Assembly (NCBI GenBank): GCA_035772405.1
Contig: JAYKKM010000495.1
Span: forward strand, 434,001-498,000
DNA length: 64,000 nucleotides
From: Chrysogorgia sp. JL179-B06
Lineage: Eukaryota; Cnidaria; Anthozoa; Scleralcyonacea; Chrysogorgiidae
Direction of reading: 5' to 3'
Shown here: piece after piece, positions 50,203 through 57,965 of the stretch
Numbering within the stretch: position 1 is the stretch's first letter
How the letters are laid out: every line of letters starts with the position of its first letter
Position numbers and translations under genes: made by a program
Notes under the pieces: generated by a model
Seen by the model: the letters and a program-made list of their open reading frames with translations, nothing else
The model's database searches: none
What the model was told of the DNA's origin: nothing

Positions 50203-50255
50203 CTCACAGTTGACCTCACAGGTGTCTCACAGATGACCTCACAGGTATCTCACAG
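50203..50255. promoter_or_regulatory. Divergent intergenic region with five CTCACAG repeats
   Basis: CTCACAG occurs five times in 53 bp at near-regular 11-12 bp spacing (about one helical turn), between the divergent genes 49835-50176 and 50308-51078. That looks like a phased binding array for a regulator. A TATAAC lies just before ATG 50308. Confidence 0.55.
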
Positions 50256-50307
50256 TTCCAGACCAAACGCACTAAAAAATTAGGATTTTTTCTGGGAGTA
50301 TAACATA

Positions 50308-51078
50308 ATGACTCAAGTCCAAGACATCGCAGAAGAGATGACTCAAGACCAAGCCCGCCAAGAAGAGGAGATCGACGCAATGCGGAGAATGTCCTTTGTC
50401 GATGCGTCTACCCCACAAGGCGCCTCTGGACCCAACGTCTTAAAAGGGTACTCGCAAGTCTTCAAGTTGTGCGACCCCGATCGTAGAAACGAAGAGGTGT
50501 CGAGACAATTTGGTGCCCAGATTCCCTATACAAAGTTCGCTCATGAGGCTTGGGTCGGGCTTGATGAAGTTAGAGCCAACAGGATGGTTAACAAACTAGC
50601 CAAGATGATCCCTGTGTGGTGTTACTCACCATTCAAACGTCTTACGTTAGCAAGTAGCCACTACTTGAGCAACCCTTGCGAGTCCGCCGCTACACTACTC
50701 GGTAACTACCTCGAAGTGTTCTTGGCGACCCTTCTATGGAAACCATGCTCAACCAAAGCCAAAGCGTGGCTAGAGCTCGCCGCAAACTGTGACGTCAACG
50801 TTTGTAGGGTGGGGTGTAATGAAATAGTGGGTGCGGGTGATATTATGAGTCACATACTCTCACACACTCACCTAGATTTTGCGCACGGCGGCGCGTCGTA
50901 CAATTGTTACCCATGTGGTGTGGTTACCAACAACCCAATGCATCGCTCAAGACACGAGAGCTCGAGGTCTCATCTTAAAAACTTGGAGCTTCAGCGGATA
51001 TTTAACAACGAACAACAGTTGCCGCAAGAGGGGAGAGCGTTTCTCTGGAGGTATAGTAACCATGAAGAAAATTGGTAA
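50308..51078 (+). CDS. Protein with two C2H2-like fingers, 256 aa
   Basis: The N-terminus is acidic and Gln-rich (EEMTQDQARQEEEIDAM). A middle domain of unknown type (PYTKFAHEAWVGLDEVRANR) follows. Then there are two Cys2His2-like units: CRVGCNEIVGAGDIMSHILS with HTH, and CYPCGVVTNNPMHRSRHESS. DNA or RNA binding is plausible. It overlaps the thymidine kinase gene by 17 bp, so translation of the two may be linked, or the transcript may be spliced or re-initiated. Role unknown. Confidence 0.6.
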   Translation: MTQVQDIAEEMTQDQARQEEEIDAMRRMSFVDASTPQGASGPNVLKGYSQVFKLCDPDRRNEEVSRQFGAQIPYTKFAHEAWVGLDEVRANRMVNKLAKMIPVWCYSPFKRLTLASSHYLSNPCESAATLLGNYLEVFLATLLWKPCSTKAKAWLELAANCDVNVCRVGCNEIVGAGDIMSHILSHTHLDFAHGGASYNCYPCGVVTNNPMHRSRHESSRSHLKNLELQRIFNNEQQLPQEGRAFLWRYSNHEENW

Positions 51079-51634
51079 ACTAGAAATCGTGATTGGTCCC
51101 ATGTTTGCAGGAAAAACAACAGAGACTCTTCGTAGGTTAATCACGTTAAGTAAGTCAGGGCTCAAAGTCCTCTACATGAACAACACAGGTGACACCAGGC
51201 GAACTGACCACGCGTTCTCCACACATCGTCAGACCATTGTTGTTGGGTCAGACAGTTTACCTGCAAAGTTAATCACCAACCTTCCGAGTTCTTCCGAGAT
51301 AGCTGACTACGACGTCATCGGAATTGATGAGGGCCATTGGTACTCTGATCTACTCCCAGTTATTCACGAATACATTAAAGCTGGTATTCACGTCATTATT
51401 TGTGGTCTCATATCAACAGAGCACTTAAAAAGGCTTGGTGAACTTGACACGTTGTTCTCAGTGGCAGACGACATCACATTTCTAAAAGCGTATTGCGCCG
51501 TTTGTCGTGACACTTACGGAACAACTGTTGAAGCGCCATTCAATTGGAGATACAACCCAGGACCATCATTCGTTGGTGGTGCTGAGCAATATCGCGCAGT
51601 GTGCAGACGTCACCATCCTTCCACACAAAATTAA
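51062..51634 (+). CDS. tk: Thymidine kinase, 190 aa
   Basis: Class II (cellular/poxvirus-type) thymidine kinase, which phosphorylates thymidine for the dTTP pool. P-loop GPMFAGKTTE is at residues 12-21, DEGHWYSD at 89-96 replaces the usual DEAQFF, and the C-terminal part has CAVCRDTYGT and GGAEQYRAVCRRHH, the zinc-binding/lasso cysteines and the GG..x.Y substrate loop. The length is normal for the family. ATG at 51062 is chosen because the family starts a few residues before the P-loop; the longer open frame upstream is the overlap with the previous gene. Thymidine kinase is not a standard Polinton gene. Confidence 0.9.
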   Translation: MKKIGKLEIVIGPMFAGKTTETLRRLITLSKSGLKVLYMNNTGDTRRTDHAFSTHRQTIVVGSDSLPAKLITNLPSSSEIADYDVIGIDEGHWYSDLLPVIHEYIKAGIHVIICGLISTEHLKRLGELDTLFSVADDITFLKAYCAVCRDTYGTTVEAPFNWRYNPGPSFVGGAEQYRAVCRRHHPSTQN

Positions 51635-51872
51635 GGGTGTTCTCGGATACCCCACTTTATTAAATTTATACATTGGTCACATGAAGCGTCCAATGTCTCC
51701 CGTAGAAACATTTTTTCACACAGTGGTCAGAAGGTTTGTGAAATAAATAGAGAAAGTTTCGCAAACGTTTTTACTGAGTTAAAAACGTCTTTTAAAAACG
51801 CTAGAACAGTTGTCGCTTCAAACGTCGTCTCAACAACGAGAACGAGCGCTAATTCAACTTATTACTCACTGT

Positions 51873-52640
51873 CTAAAAAGTCTCTTTACAATAGCGTCTC
51901 TCATGGTTACTCAACGCTGATTTATTTTTAAATTTACGAAGGCAGTGAGAGCACTGAAACCCAACGTCAAAGAGATATTTTATTATCGCAGTAATAGCGT
52001 CGTCGTATGAGTCGCACAAGAGTGTTAGATAACCAGCGGATTTATATCTGAGTAGCAGAGACTCCTGCTCTTTGGATGTCTTACCTGTGCCACCTGGATT
52101 CTTGAACTCAATCACAAGCCCGCTGTGCTGTCGGTTTGCATTAGCAATAATCAAGTCAGGTGTTCCACGTTGGTAACCTTTTTTCCACGAACTTATTCTT
52201 TTACTCGAAGTGTCTTGATTTTCACCACAAGCAGCTATCAAAATAGCTTCTGGATAATATTTCCTAAGAAAACCGACAACTTTCGTGTGTAGATCGAACT
52301 CGGTGATCATTTTAAATTGATTGTGTTTGAGACCAACGTCAGCTAAACTTTTTCTAACGCTTGGTAAGACCTCTGAGTGCACCCACCTTCCAAAGTGTTT
52401 CGCACGCTCCAATTTACTCGAGAACGTCAGTGAGTAGACCCCAAGTTCGTTGATAAACGAGGCCTGCTCTATCTTCATTTTACAATCAGGTTCGACGTGG
52501 TCATTGACTGCATCTTTTGGTCGAGCGTAACCTAGAGCGCTCGCGACTTCTCCTGCTTTGAACCATATTTCACCGTTGTCCATGACCGTCGTGATTTGGT
52601 GACCATCGAAATCGAATAATCGAGGTATTGCGGAGGTCAT
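51873..52640 (-). CDS. BRO-N domain fused to VRR-NUC-like nuclease and zinc finger, 255 aa
   Basis: Starts at ATG 52640 (MTSAIPRLFDFDGHQITTVM). Residues ~8-110 are a BRO-N domain: IWFKAGEVASALGYARPKDA, ELGVYSLTFSSKLERAKHFG, WVHSEVLPSVRK. Residues ~125-225 look like a VRR-NUC/PD-(D/E)xK nuclease: GTPDLIIANA, then LVIEFKNPGGTGKTSKEQ, then YLTLLCDSYDDAI. The C-terminus is one C2H2 finger, CSHCLRKFKNKSALSNHERR. BRO proteins bind DNA in baculoviruses and other large DNA viruses. The fusion suggests a DNA-targeted nuclease, perhaps for recombination or repair. Between the thymidine kinase end and this gene (51635-51872) I see no convincing gene. Confidence 0.75.
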   Translation of the reverse strand: MTSAIPRLFDFDGHQITTVMDNGEIWFKAGEVASALGYARPKDAVNDHVEPDCKMKIEQASFINELGVYSLTFSSKLERAKHFGRWVHSEVLPSVRKSLADVGLKHNQFKMITEFDLHTKVVGFLRKYYPEAILIAACGENQDTSSKRISSWKKGYQRGTPDLIIANANRQHSGLVIEFKNPGGTGKTSKEQESLLLRYKSAGYLTLLCDSYDDAITAIIKYLFDVGFQCSHCLRKFKNKSALSNHERRYCKETF

Positions 52641-52667
52641 CACTATATAGTCCCCCACGAAAAAAAA

Positions 52668-52808
52668 CTACTCGACATAGGTGTCAGGTTTTTTATAGAT
52701 CTGGTTTGTTGTGTACCAATGCAGCAAATACGTTTTATTAGCCCTCAGTTTTCTACGTCGTCTGAAAAAGTTTCTAATGTTACGAGCTAGTTTTCTAAGC
52801 CAACCCAT
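52668..52808 (-). CDS. Small amphipathic basic peptide, 46 aa
   Basis: MGWLRKLARNIRNFFRRRRK then LRANKTYLLHWYTTN. Gly2, a hydrophobic/basic amphipathic helix and a strong Arg cluster. This could be a core or membrane-disrupting peptide comparable in role to adenovirus pX/pVI segments. It lies between the BRO gene and 52817-53026 on the same strand, 8 bp from the latter. Confidence 0.45.
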   Translation of the reverse strand: MGWLRKLARNIRNFFRRRRKLRANKTYLLHWYTTNQIYKKPDTYVE

Positions 52809-52816
52809 CACATAAC

Positions 52817-53026
52817 TTAGGTCACGTCTCCCACCACTCCTACAGTGTCTAATTCTGCGGGTAGCGTAATAGGTTTGCCGTAAGTCTTTTTAGACCTCAT
52901 ACCAATTTCAGCGTGGAGCTCTAGAGTGACGTCACCGCGACCAAATGATCCACCAGCTTTGAACATGTGATCAGTCGTCTTATTTATCTTATATATTTCA
53001 TGAGGTCTCGAAACACATGCTCCCAT
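52817..53026 (-). CDS. N-myristoylation-type small protein, 69 aa
   Basis: MGACVSRPHEIYKINKTTDH: Gly2, Cys4 and Ser6 make a good myristoylation/palmitoylation anchor. The rest (GDVTLELHAEIGMRSKKTYG) has no known domain. Its ATG abuts the stop of the fibre-like gene (53027). Membrane association is likely; function unknown. Confidence 0.55.
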   Translation of the reverse strand: MGACVSRPHEIYKINKTTDHMFKAGGSFGRGDVTLELHAEIGMRSKKTYGKPITLPAELDTVGVVGDVT

Positions 53027-53977
53027 TTACTTTACACCATATTCCTTCATCATTTCTCCACCCATGATTATGATGTCTCGGTTTGTCATGTAACCACTCA
53101 CGATTTTCACACCGTGGAATTCTATCAACGATGGGTGCGCATAAGGTGCGAGTGGTATTCTTGGTCGATGTATTCCAAAAATCGTTCCGTAGGGTGCGCC
53201 TATCTTTTTCATATTTGCTATGAAGTCTGAATCGGTTGACTTAACGTTGTTGACTCTGACATGTGAATTGCTCATTTGCCAGTGTATCGATATCATATGC
53301 ATTTTGGTGAGGTCAACACCACTCGGAATAGTGCATACTTTCTCCATCGCTGGGATGCTACCACCATACGCGAGCTTGTTGGTCACACCAGTCTTGTACC
53401 CTATGAACTTATCCCAACTACCATCGTCGTTTGATATAATTGTCTCCCAATTTGATCCAGCGGTTCTCATTGGTAACCTCACCACAACAAAAATGGAGAG
53501 ATCACACCATTGCATACTTGGACAATTAAAATGGAGACCTGACTCAAGTGGGATTGGTGTTAACACGGGTGATAGAAAACTTTGACTCACACCGCTGATG
53601 CCGACAATAGGACCATAGGTTGGGTTGTTTTGCACTAATTTGCTTGTTTCACCAATGGCTTTCACTTTGTTTGAACCATTGGTGTGAAATTCCACATTTT
53701 TCAAGGCGTGTGCGCTAACGTTGAAGTCAAGCACAAGATTATACGACTGACTCTTGAGGTAGCCTGACAGTAATTGCTCTAGAGTTCTTTTATTCGTGGC
53801 ATCTGAGTCATCGACTGGGTCTGCTACGTTTTTTATCGCTGAGCCTTGCATGTCTATTATTCCAGACATCCTCCCACCGGTCGCACTTAACTTAGGATCT
53901 TCGTCCAGATGCCTTTTCGTTCTCTTTAGTATTTTATCGTGAGGGTCGTCAGACTCATACCCATAGTTTAGACTCAT
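53027..53977 (-). CDS. Fibre-like attachment protein, 316 aa
   Basis: N-terminal tail MSLNYGYESDDPHDKILKRT. Then residues ~37-72 carry MSGIIDMQGSAIKNVADP followed by DDSDATNKR, the trimer-forming repeat typical of phage tail-fibre collars (G.IDM.G..I.N..DP....DA..K). The C-terminal ~200 residues look like a concanavalin/LamG-type beta sandwich, ending IEFHGVKIVSGYMTNRDIII. The overall plan is shaft and receptor-binding head of a virion spike. The MSLNYGY tail is shared with the protein at 56056. Gap to 53980 is 2 bp. Confidence 0.65.
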   Translation of the reverse strand: MSLNYGYESDDPHDKILKRTKRHLDEDPKLSATGGRMSGIIDMQGSAIKNVADPVDDSDATNKRTLEQLLSGYLKSQSYNLVLDFNVSAHALKNVEFHTNGSNKVKAIGETSKLVQNNPTYGPIVGISGVSQSFLSPVLTPIPLESGLHFNCPSMQWCDLSIFVVVRLPMRTAGSNWETIISNDDGSWDKFIGYKTGVTNKLAYGGSIPAMEKVCTIPSGVDLTKMHMISIHWQMSNSHVRVNNVKSTDSDFIANMKKIGAPYGTIFGIHRPRIPLAPYAHPSLIEFHGVKIVSGYMTNRDIIIMGGEMMKEYGVK

Positions 53978-53979
53978 TA

Positions 53980-55350
53980 CTACTTCAAGGTGTATTTGGT
54001 TAGCAGATAGCCAGAGACTGCTGAGAACCCTAAGATTATCGCTAATGTTGTCGTGTCTGACTTACTTGTGGTGGTCGTAGTTATTTGATTGGTGGTGGCC
54101 ACTGTTTTCTTCGCAGGTGGTGTGACTAGAGTTTCCAAGTGAAGTCCTACCGCTTGGTGGACTTTTTTATGCTTCGCTTTTGACGCTCGGTGGTAGTTCA
54201 ACCCGTCATTATACCCAAATGTCATCCCAGTTTCAGACGAAGTTCTTAGCACGTTATTGTAACCGACAATGGGGTCCTTTAACATGACCATGCTTCTGGG
54301 GATCAGCCAAGTATTAGGTGTCACAGCTGTGTCTAGCTTAACGTTGGTGGTACTAATCGCTTTATTCATAAGGTTGATCCAAACACTCGGTGAATACTGA
54401 ACCACAGCGTTTTCAACGATGTCTCTAAAGATTTGTTGGGTTTCTCGAGCACTGGCTCTAGTTCCCACAATGCTTTGCTTTGACCTCGCTTGGGCTCCAA
54501 GAATGGCATACATGTAAACTTCAATCGATTGGTTTAATAATTCTTGTCCTAATGGTGTGAACCCGTCAGAGTGTCTTGGGCAATACCGACGATAGTCACC
54601 TTGGATGTCCTTGATGTATCTATTGTCAACATCAGTCAATGGTACATGACCTTTCAAAAGTCGCCAGTCAGGGAGGTACAGTCTTAAGATGTTGTTAATG
54701 TCGACTTGACTCTTACTCAAACGGAACATCACACGACGAATGGTGAAGTACACATGAAACCTCATGAGACTCACGATTTGCTTCGGAACGTCGACTTGAT
54801 AACTTAAGTTCTGTAGAGACACCCCTGAACGGTACGTAGCGATGTACATACCTGCGATCGCTTGATAGTAACTCTCCGTTAGAGTCCAAACTGTGTTAAC
54901 GTTACCACCAATTGCCTTGTCGTTGTGACGTCTTTTGGTGTCGATGAATATTTTCGGTAGATTTGACTTGAAGGAATTATTGTCGTCAACAAAGACGTCA
55001 AAATTGTGGGTTGGGTAATTTAGGACATATGGTGGAAACGTCTCGACTTCTCTGTAGCTCTTGTGGGTCTCCGTCAGTAGTAACTTTGGGACACGCCCAT
55101 CGCTCGACCATATTTTTGGGAATCTTGGTGTGTTGCTAAGGAATTTCGTGAAGCCCTTGTTCTTCGTGAACTTTGATGACTTTATGTTTATCATGTCAGA
55201 GTACTTTGGACCTGACTTGAAGTAAATGTCGACGGTCTTGACTGTTTTGTTGTCGTCTGCGAGGTTGTACCCAAACTCAAACTTGTTTAGTTGCGCGTTT
55301 GGAAATTCACTAAGAAGAATTAGTTCACCTTGCTTTCTTTTTGTTAGCAT
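53980..55350 (-). CDS. Large virion-module protein with C-terminal membrane anchor, 456 aa
   Basis: Not recognised. Starts MLTKRKQGELILLSEFPNAQ. Regions rich in aromatic and basic residues (e.g. YRRYCPRHSDGFTPLGQELL), a Thr/Lys low-complexity linker near residue 415-435, and a terminal hydrophobic segment LAIILGFSAVSGYLLTKY. One of the largest genes of the element and placed beside the fibre gene, so a structural role is likely. Its ATG and that of the rightward gene 55374 are only 23 bp apart. Confidence 0.6.
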   Translation of the reverse strand: MLTKRKQGELILLSEFPNAQLNKFEFGYNLADDNKTVKTVDIYFKSGPKYSDMINIKSSKFTKNKGFTKFLSNTPRFPKIWSSDGRVPKLLLTETHKSYREVETFPPYVLNYPTHNFDVFVDDNNSFKSNLPKIFIDTKRRHNDKAIGGNVNTVWTLTESYYQAIAGMYIATYRSGVSLQNLSYQVDVPKQIVSLMRFHVYFTIRRVMFRLSKSQVDINNILRLYLPDWRLLKGHVPLTDVDNRYIKDIQGDYRRYCPRHSDGFTPLGQELLNQSIEVYMYAILGAQARSKQSIVGTRASARETQQIFRDIVENAVVQYSPSVWINLMNKAISTTNVKLDTAVTPNTWLIPRSMVMLKDPIVGYNNVLRTSSETGMTFGYNDGLNYHRASKAKHKKVHQAVGLHLETLVTPPAKKTVATTNQITTTTTSKSDTTTLAIILGFSAVSGYLLTKYTLK

Positions 55351-55373
55351 CTACATAACACACACTATATTAT
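55351..55373. promoter_or_regulatory. 23-bp divergent start region
   Basis: Only CTACATAACACACACTATAT and three more bases separate the two divergent ATGs. Any promoter elements must lie inside the opposite genes, or one gene must be read from a longer transcript. Confidence 0.5.
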
Positions 55374-56036
55374 ATGGTCAGGGTTGTAGTGTTGATTAGA
55401 GGTCCAACGGAAACTGTGGATCTACCAGAGGCACTTTTGACGTTTGGCTCAGATCCTCACTTACTAGTGAAAAAAGCGACCATCTTTTGGGACTACACTA
55501 ATGTGGAGACTGGTGTGAATGATGAAATAAGTTACAACAGTAACAAACACGTTTTTGAGTCTGGGTACCACACTTTTGAAATGATCGCCAACGAATTGAG
55601 AGGATTAGGGGCTATCGAGTTAGTAGCCAACAAACATAATTCAAAGTGTGAGATAAAAACTGACCAACAATTAGAGCTGTTTAAATTTGGAGAACTCTTA
55701 GGGTTCAACGATAACACAACGATAAGTAGTAGTGGTTTGGTCAGCCCTAATGTTGTGGATGTTAACAAAGGGTTGAAGTACGTACAAGTAGGTTGTAGCA
55801 TTGTGAACAGACCTGAGAATATTGTTAATGGTAGCAAAAGCGAGGTTATCGTTGAGTTGCCATTGACCACCACTCAACCACTGAAGAGCTCTGTTCAACA
55901 CTTCTTCAACATTGAGTCGAAGGTGTCGATAAACAAAGGCGCTTTTACGCAGCTGGTGTTTAATGTGACTGACCAAGATGGTAGTGGCGCCAATGTTGGT
56001 GACATATTGTTGGATTTGTATGCAACGCTTGAGTAG
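55374..56036 (+). CDS. Candidate minor capsid/penton-like protein A, 220 aa
   Basis: Starts MVRVVVLIRGPTETVDLPEA. Strand-rich with TIFWDYTNVETGV, SGYHTFEMIANELR, a central LLGFND and a C-terminal region GLKYVQVGCSIV...VIVELPLTTTQPLKSSVQHF. The tandem neighbour 56056-56847 has every one of these blocks, and the virus 1 protein 30665-31519 shows the same order. Single jelly-roll penton homologues are expected in Polintons; this pair is the best candidate, but the fold was judged by eye. Confidence 0.5.
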   Translation: MVRVVVLIRGPTETVDLPEALLTFGSDPHLLVKKATIFWDYTNVETGVNDEISYNSNKHVFESGYHTFEMIANELRGLGAIELVANKHNSKCEIKTDQQLELFKFGELLGFNDNTTISSSGLVSPNVVDVNKGLKYVQVGCSIVNRPENIVNGSKSEVIVELPLTTTQPLKSSVQHFFNIESKVSINKGAFTQLVFNVTDQDGSGANVGDILLDLYATLE

Positions 56037-56055
56037 CTAGACGTGCGCTAATGTA

Positions 56056-56847
56056 ATGAGTCTAAACTATGGGTATGACTCTGGTGGTTACACTGAAAAG
56101 CGACGTGTAGACGACAGTCCTCAAAAGTTGACGGTGCTTATTGAAGGTGTGGAGAAAGTCATAACTTTTGACTACAGTGTAGTGGCCACACATGATAACC
56201 CACACGTTGTAGTCAAGACAGCCACTGTGTTTTGGAGCTACAATAACGTGGCGAGTGATGTCGATATTCAATTCATACATACTAGATCAGGAACACCAGC
56301 GCGAGTGTTTAAGGCAACTCAATTGGGTGGGGGCTACTACGACTTCGACGCGTTGGTTAGAGCTATACGACACACGCTCAGGATGGTTGATGTGGACTTC
56401 GTGGTGGAGAAGCTGATGGCCACAGGTAAAAGTAGGGTCAAAGCTCGGACTTTGGGGATTTTCAACGCCACCGCATACGAACTTAGGCTGGGTGACATTG
56501 GGCCTTTGCTTGGTTTTGCGAAGGACGTAGGAATTACGTTAGATGCTAAGTGGCATGACAGTCCAAACAAGATTGACATGAACAGAGGTCTAAAGTATGT
56601 AGAAGTCTCGTGCGACGCTGTTGAGACGGAGAGCAATGTGGGCACTGACGGGAATCGTAGTAATGTGATCACAACGTTGCCAATACCCACCGAGCAGTCT
56701 CTAGATGGGGGGATACAGCGCTACGCATACGTTGACTCCAAGGTGAAAATTAAAAAAGGTATTTACTCAAGTATGACGTTTCGTGTCAAACCAAACAATG
56801 GTGACGCTGACGTTGGCGCGGTGTTATTGGAACTGTATATTGTGTGA
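56056..56847 (+). CDS. Candidate minor capsid/penton-like protein B with fibre-like tail, 263 aa
   Basis: Starts MSLNYGYDSGGYTEKRRVDD, a tail that matches the start of the fibre-like protein (53027-53977). The rest is paralogous to protein A (TVFWSYNNVASDV; GGYYDFDALVRAIRH; LLGFAKD; GLKYVEVSCDAV; ITTLPIPTEQSLDGGIQRY). So either a duplication acquired the tail, or A lost it. A shared tail on two surface proteins suggests both dock to the same capsid site. Confidence 0.55.
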   Translation: MSLNYGYDSGGYTEKRRVDDSPQKLTVLIEGVEKVITFDYSVVATHDNPHVVVKTATVFWSYNNVASDVDIQFIHTRSGTPARVFKATQLGGGYYDFDALVRAIRHTLRMVDVDFVVEKLMATGKSRVKARTLGIFNATAYELRLGDIGPLLGFAKDVGITLDAKWHDSPNKIDMNRGLKYVEVSCDAVETESNVGTDGNRSNVITTLPIPTEQSLDGGIQRYAYVDSKVKIKKGIYSSMTFRVKPNNGDADVGAVLLELYIV

Positions 56848-56852
56848 ATTAT

Positions 56853-57959
56853 ATGGAGCTTGGTGTGGAGACAGAGCAGGGGTTGAGAGACATCTATTAT
56901 AATCCTAAGACGGGGTTCAGTGGTGTAGAGAGGTTGTATCAGAGTGCGTTGGGAGACGGATTGAAAGTAACTAGATAAACAGTGAAAGAGTGGTTGACAG
57001 CGCAGGACACCTACACTAGGTACAAACCTATTGTGAGAAGACATAAATTCCGCGCGACTTTTGTTGGATTTCTTGGTGAAGAGCTCCAAATGGACTTAGT
57101 GGACATGAGTAAGTATTCAAAACAGAATGGAGGTTATTATTGGATATTGACAGGCATTGAAATATTGAGTAGATACGCTTTTGGCATTGCAGTTTATAGA
57201 AAAGACACTAAGAACATGACTAAGGCTGTTGGAAAATTGTTGGTTGACTTTAAAGATCGGTTTGGAGCCATGCCTAAGTTAGCGCAATTTGATGATGGAC
57301 TCGAGTTCTACAATGTTGGGGTGAAAAATTTGTTGAAAAAACATGGTGTTGAATATTTCAGCACTAAGACCGACAAAAAGGCCGCTGTTGTCGAGCGTTT
57401 TAATAGAAGTCTGAAGAGTATTATGTGGAAGTACTTTTACACTCATGGGACGTACAAATGGATTAACGTTTTGGATCAGTTTGTAAGCAATTACAATAGC
57501 AATGTGAACCGCAGTATTATGATGAAGCCGAAGGATGTCAATAAGTCAAACGAAGGCGAAGTGTGGACCACTTTGTTTGGTCACCAATTTGCAGACAATC
57601 CATTGCCAAAGTTTAGAGTTGGTCAATCAGTGAGAATTAGTAAGTACAAGAGTGTGTTCACAAAGGGTTATGAAGCCAACTTCACTGAGGAGCTGTTTAA
57701 AGTGGTAAAGGTTATTCGTGGTGATCCGAATGTGTACGAAATTGAGGATCACACCGGTGAACAGATTATTGGTAAATTTTATGAACAGGAATTATCGCTG
57801 GTCAATAGGAAACGTGGTGGTGACGATGTGTACAGAGTTGAAAAGGTGTTGAAAAGAAAGAAAGTTAGAGGGAAGAAGATGGCGCTGGTCAAATGGTTAG
57901 GTTATGAGAGCAAACATAATTCGTGGATACCAGAAAGCGATATTCAAAATGTGAGCTAA
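56853..57959 (+). pseudogene. int: Retroviral-type integrase with chromodomain, one early in-frame stop
   Basis: ATG 56853 opens MELGVETEQGLRDIYYNPKT, the typical N-terminal region. A TAA at 56976-56978 then interrupts the same frame before VKEWLTAQDTYTRYKP. From 56982 on, the 325-codon frame is intact. It has the rve core with Asp38 in LQMDLVDM, Asp104 in AQFDDGLEFY and Glu138 in AVVERFNRSLK (34 apart), counted from 56982. The C-terminal chromodomain is VYRVEKVLKRKKVRGKKMAL then VKWLGYESKHNSWIPESD. The lost part is the N-terminal ~41 residues. Activity of this copy is doubtful unless read through or corrected. Confidence 0.85.
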
Positions 57960-57965
57960 TGTAGT

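Noticed and set aside
50879..51061. Longer N-terminus for the thymidine kinase
   Set aside because: The family starts a few residues before the P-loop, and the extension lies inside the preceding gene in another frame.
51681..51746. Tiny plus-strand frame after the thymidine kinase
   Set aside because: 21 residues without motif or promoter signal; indistinguishable from chance.
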